DNA of 51,632 nucleotides from Desulfotomaculaceae bacterium (GTDB lineage Bacteria; Bacillota; Desulfotomaculia; Desulfotomaculales; Pelotomaculaceae), in NCBI GenBank assembly GCA_028709235.1, contig JAQVXL010000003.1:1-51632 (forward strand), written 5' to 3'. The translations under genes were made by a program, and so were the position numbers. The notes beneath the pieces were generated by a model. It searched no databases. It saw nothing but the letters and a program-made list of their open reading frames with translations, and was not told where the DNA came from. Shown here piece by piece: positions 50,330 to 51,632 of this stretch (its first letter is position 1; every line of letters starts with the position of its first letter).

Positions 50330-51632
50330 CTACTCTTGTTCTTCTTTTTTCTCGAAAAGGTCTCCGACCATGTCGCCGATCGTGACCACATCCGCCGGTT
50401 CCTTCACCTGTAAGGCGGTTTTTTCCTGGTATCCGCGCTGCTGCGGTTTACCAGGATCGACCTCCCGGATCGAGAGGCGAATGCGTTTTTCACCGGTGTC
50501 TATACTTAAAACCTTAACATCGACCTCTTCTCCTTCGGTAACCACTTCATCCGGCTTGGCAACATGCCGGTCAGCCAGGTGCGATATGTGGACCAAGCCC
50601 TCCACACCAGGCTCCAGCTGCACAAAAGCGCCGAACGGCGCCAGCCGCACGACTTTGGCCGTGATAATGGAATCAACCGGAAACTTCTCTTCCACTGTGT
50701 CCCACGGATTCGGCAAAACCTGTTTCAAGCCGAGGGATATCTTTTCCTTTTCTCTATCGATCCGCAAAACCATGACTTCAATCTCATCATTCACTTTAAC
50801 CACATCAGCGGGGTGGTTAATCCGGTGCCAGGCCATTTCAGAAATATGCAAGAGCCCGTCAATACCGCCTATATCCACAAAGGCGCCAAAATTGGTCAGC
50901 CGGCGAACTATCCCTTTAACCACCTGTTTTTCCTGCAGGTTTTCCAGCATTTCCTGACGCAGCCTGGCATACTCTTCTTCCAGCAATGCTTTGCGGGATA
51001 GGATTACCTTTTTCCTGCCCCGGTTCATTTCGATAACCCTGCAGGTAATCGTCTGGCCCAGGTATTTTGCAAGATCTTCCACATAGCCCCTTTCTACCAG
51101 AGAAGCAGGTAGAAATGCGCGTACCCCTATGTCAACAAGCATTCCGCCCTTGACAACATCTCTGACAACACCTTCGACGGGCTCTGCAGCCTCCATCGCT
51201 TTCTCCAGTGTAACCCAGGATTTTTCAGCATCTGCCTTCTCTTTTGATAGGACCAGTCTGCCTTCATTATCTTCAGCTTTTAACACATAAACTTCTATCT
51301 CATCCCCAATTTTTACAATATCTTGGGGTGAATTAATTTCGTAGCAGGAAAGCTCCCTGATTGGTATGACACCCTCGGATTTGGCCCCGATATCCACCAT
51401 CACTTCATCCGGACCAACCTGGACAACCGTGCCCTTGACAATTTCGCCGGGTCGGACAGCTTTCACCTCAACTGTGTCCTTCATTTCTTCTTCCTGTTCT
51501 TCTTCTTGTGGTGCTTCTTGCTGTTCTGCTTCTTGTGCTACTTCTTGTTCTGCTTGCGGTTCTACTTGAAGTTCTTCTTGCTGTTCTGCTTGCAGTTCCT
51601 GCTCCTGTCCCTGTTGCAGTTCCTGCTCCTGT
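50330..51632 (-). CDS. rpsA: 30S ribosomal protein S1 homologue with Glu/Gln-rich N-terminal extension (partial)
   Basis: Four S1 RNA-binding domains follow in order from the Met at 51484: ~10-75 (EIVKGTVVQVGPDEVMVDIG), ~92-160 (VEGVVRDVVKGGMLVDIGVR), ~180-250 (VKGIVRRLTNFGAFVDIGGI) and ~265-335 (ITAKVVRLAPFGAFVQLEPG). The last two are the most canonical. The frame stays open without a stop for 49 more codons to the window edge, encoding 19 Glu and 17 Gln. The true start is outside the window. It could be a long tail, or a linker from an upstream domain such as IspH, which is fused to S1 in some Clostridia (established for other species, not seen here). Confidence 0.9.
   Translation of the reverse strand, partial: QEQELQQGQEQELQAEQQEELQVEPQAEQEVAQEAEQQEAPQEEEQEEEMKDTVEVKAVRPGEIVKGTVVQVGPDEVMVDIGAKSEGVIPIRELSCYEINSPQDIVKIGDEIEVYVLKAEDNEGRLVLSKEKADAEKSWVTLEKAMEAAEPVEGVVRDVVKGGMLVDIGVRAFLPASLVERGYVEDLAKYLGQTITCRVIEMNRGRKKVILSRKALLEEEYARLRQEMLENLQEKQVVKGIVRRLTNFGAFVDIGGIDGLLHISEMAWHRINHPADVVKVNDEIEVMVLRIDREKEKISLGLKQVLPNPWDTVEEKFPVDSIITAKVVRLAPFGAFVQLEPGVEGLVHISHLADRHVAKPDEVVTEGEEVDVKVLSIDTGEKRIRLSIREVDPGKPQQRGYQEKTALQVKEPADVVTIGDMVGDLFEKKEEQE

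Noticed and set aside
50166-50957. 263-codon plus-strand frame opposite the S1 gene
   Set aside because: Antisense to S1 domains. The product is Ser/Thr/Cys-rich, typical of reverse-complement coding sequence.
1-51632. CRISPR array, prophage, insertion sequence or toxin-antitoxin pair
   Set aside because: No evenly spaced direct repeats, no transposase, integrase or phage structural motifs and no recognisable toxin-antitoxin pair were found.

Overview
The window looks like chromosome from an anaerobic, endospore-forming Firmicute of the Desulfotomaculum/Pelotomaculum type (Clostridia, Peptococcaceae sensu lato). This is inferred from gene content, not from a database search. Pointers are sporulation and germination genes (spoIVA, spoIIP, YIEGIA, a gerA-type operon), anaerobe-type redox proteins (rubredoxin-fused flavoprotein, ferredoxin, DUF39 homocysteine synthesis), an S-box SAM riboswitch, strong AGGAGG ribosome sites and frequent TTG/GTG starts. 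No prophage, IS transposase or CRISPR array was seen.

Layout. 1-7.2 kb: a structured leader, then a Tad/Flp pilus assembly operon (cpaB, receiver-ATPase cpaE, cpaF, tadB, tadC) ending in a chemoreceptor-like protein with an eroded signalling tip. 7.2-12.6 kb: a DUF2284 protein, tRNA-Pro(GGG), a methyltransferase, a three-gene lipid-linked glycosylation set (GT2, GtrA, PIG-V-like) and several very small proteins. 12.85-15.6 kb: promoter, SAM-I riboswitch and an operon for homocysteine synthesis (DUF39, NIL-ferredoxin, UPF0280). 15.7-22.2 kb: amidase with C-terminal repeats, SOS-type Y-family polymerase with a LexA box and a small partner, SdpI-like protein, YedF, Hsp33, nitroreductase, hydrolase. 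22.5-26.7 kb: ger operon with a fourth small membrane gene, converging on rtcB. 28.4-33 kb: rubredoxin-flavoprotein, a secreted stalk-domain protein, and the DUF4387/DUF1446 pair. 33.2-38.4 kb: apgM-type mutase, a histidine-kinase remnant, lysC, thrB and hom. 38.5-51.6 kb: two small membrane proteins, spoIVA, then a long leftward block: gpsA, plsY, der, the DUF512 radical SAM protein, two DUF3189 paralogues, a YIEGIA partner, YIEGIA, spoIIP, a DUF1614-like protein and ribosomal protein S1, which runs off the right edge.

How the parts connect. The SAM-controlled homocysteine operon and the lysC/hom/thrB genes both draw on aspartate semialdehyde, so the window carries two branches of aspartate-family metabolism. 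The right third is a sporulation and cell-envelope block mixed with housekeeping genes. Between genes there is a family of short GTGCGG/CCGCAC palindromes (six copies), a separate 43-nt repeat in two copies, and a perfect 34-bp inverted repeat that also resembles a terminator.

The most unusual points are: the receiver-ATPase plus degenerate chemoreceptor in the pilus operon; the SAM riboswitch on the sulfide-type homocysteine module; the 185-nt overlap between DUF3189 paralogues; the Glu/Gln-rich extension of S1; and the dispersed palindromes. No clearly new system was proved. All family calls were made by reading motifs.
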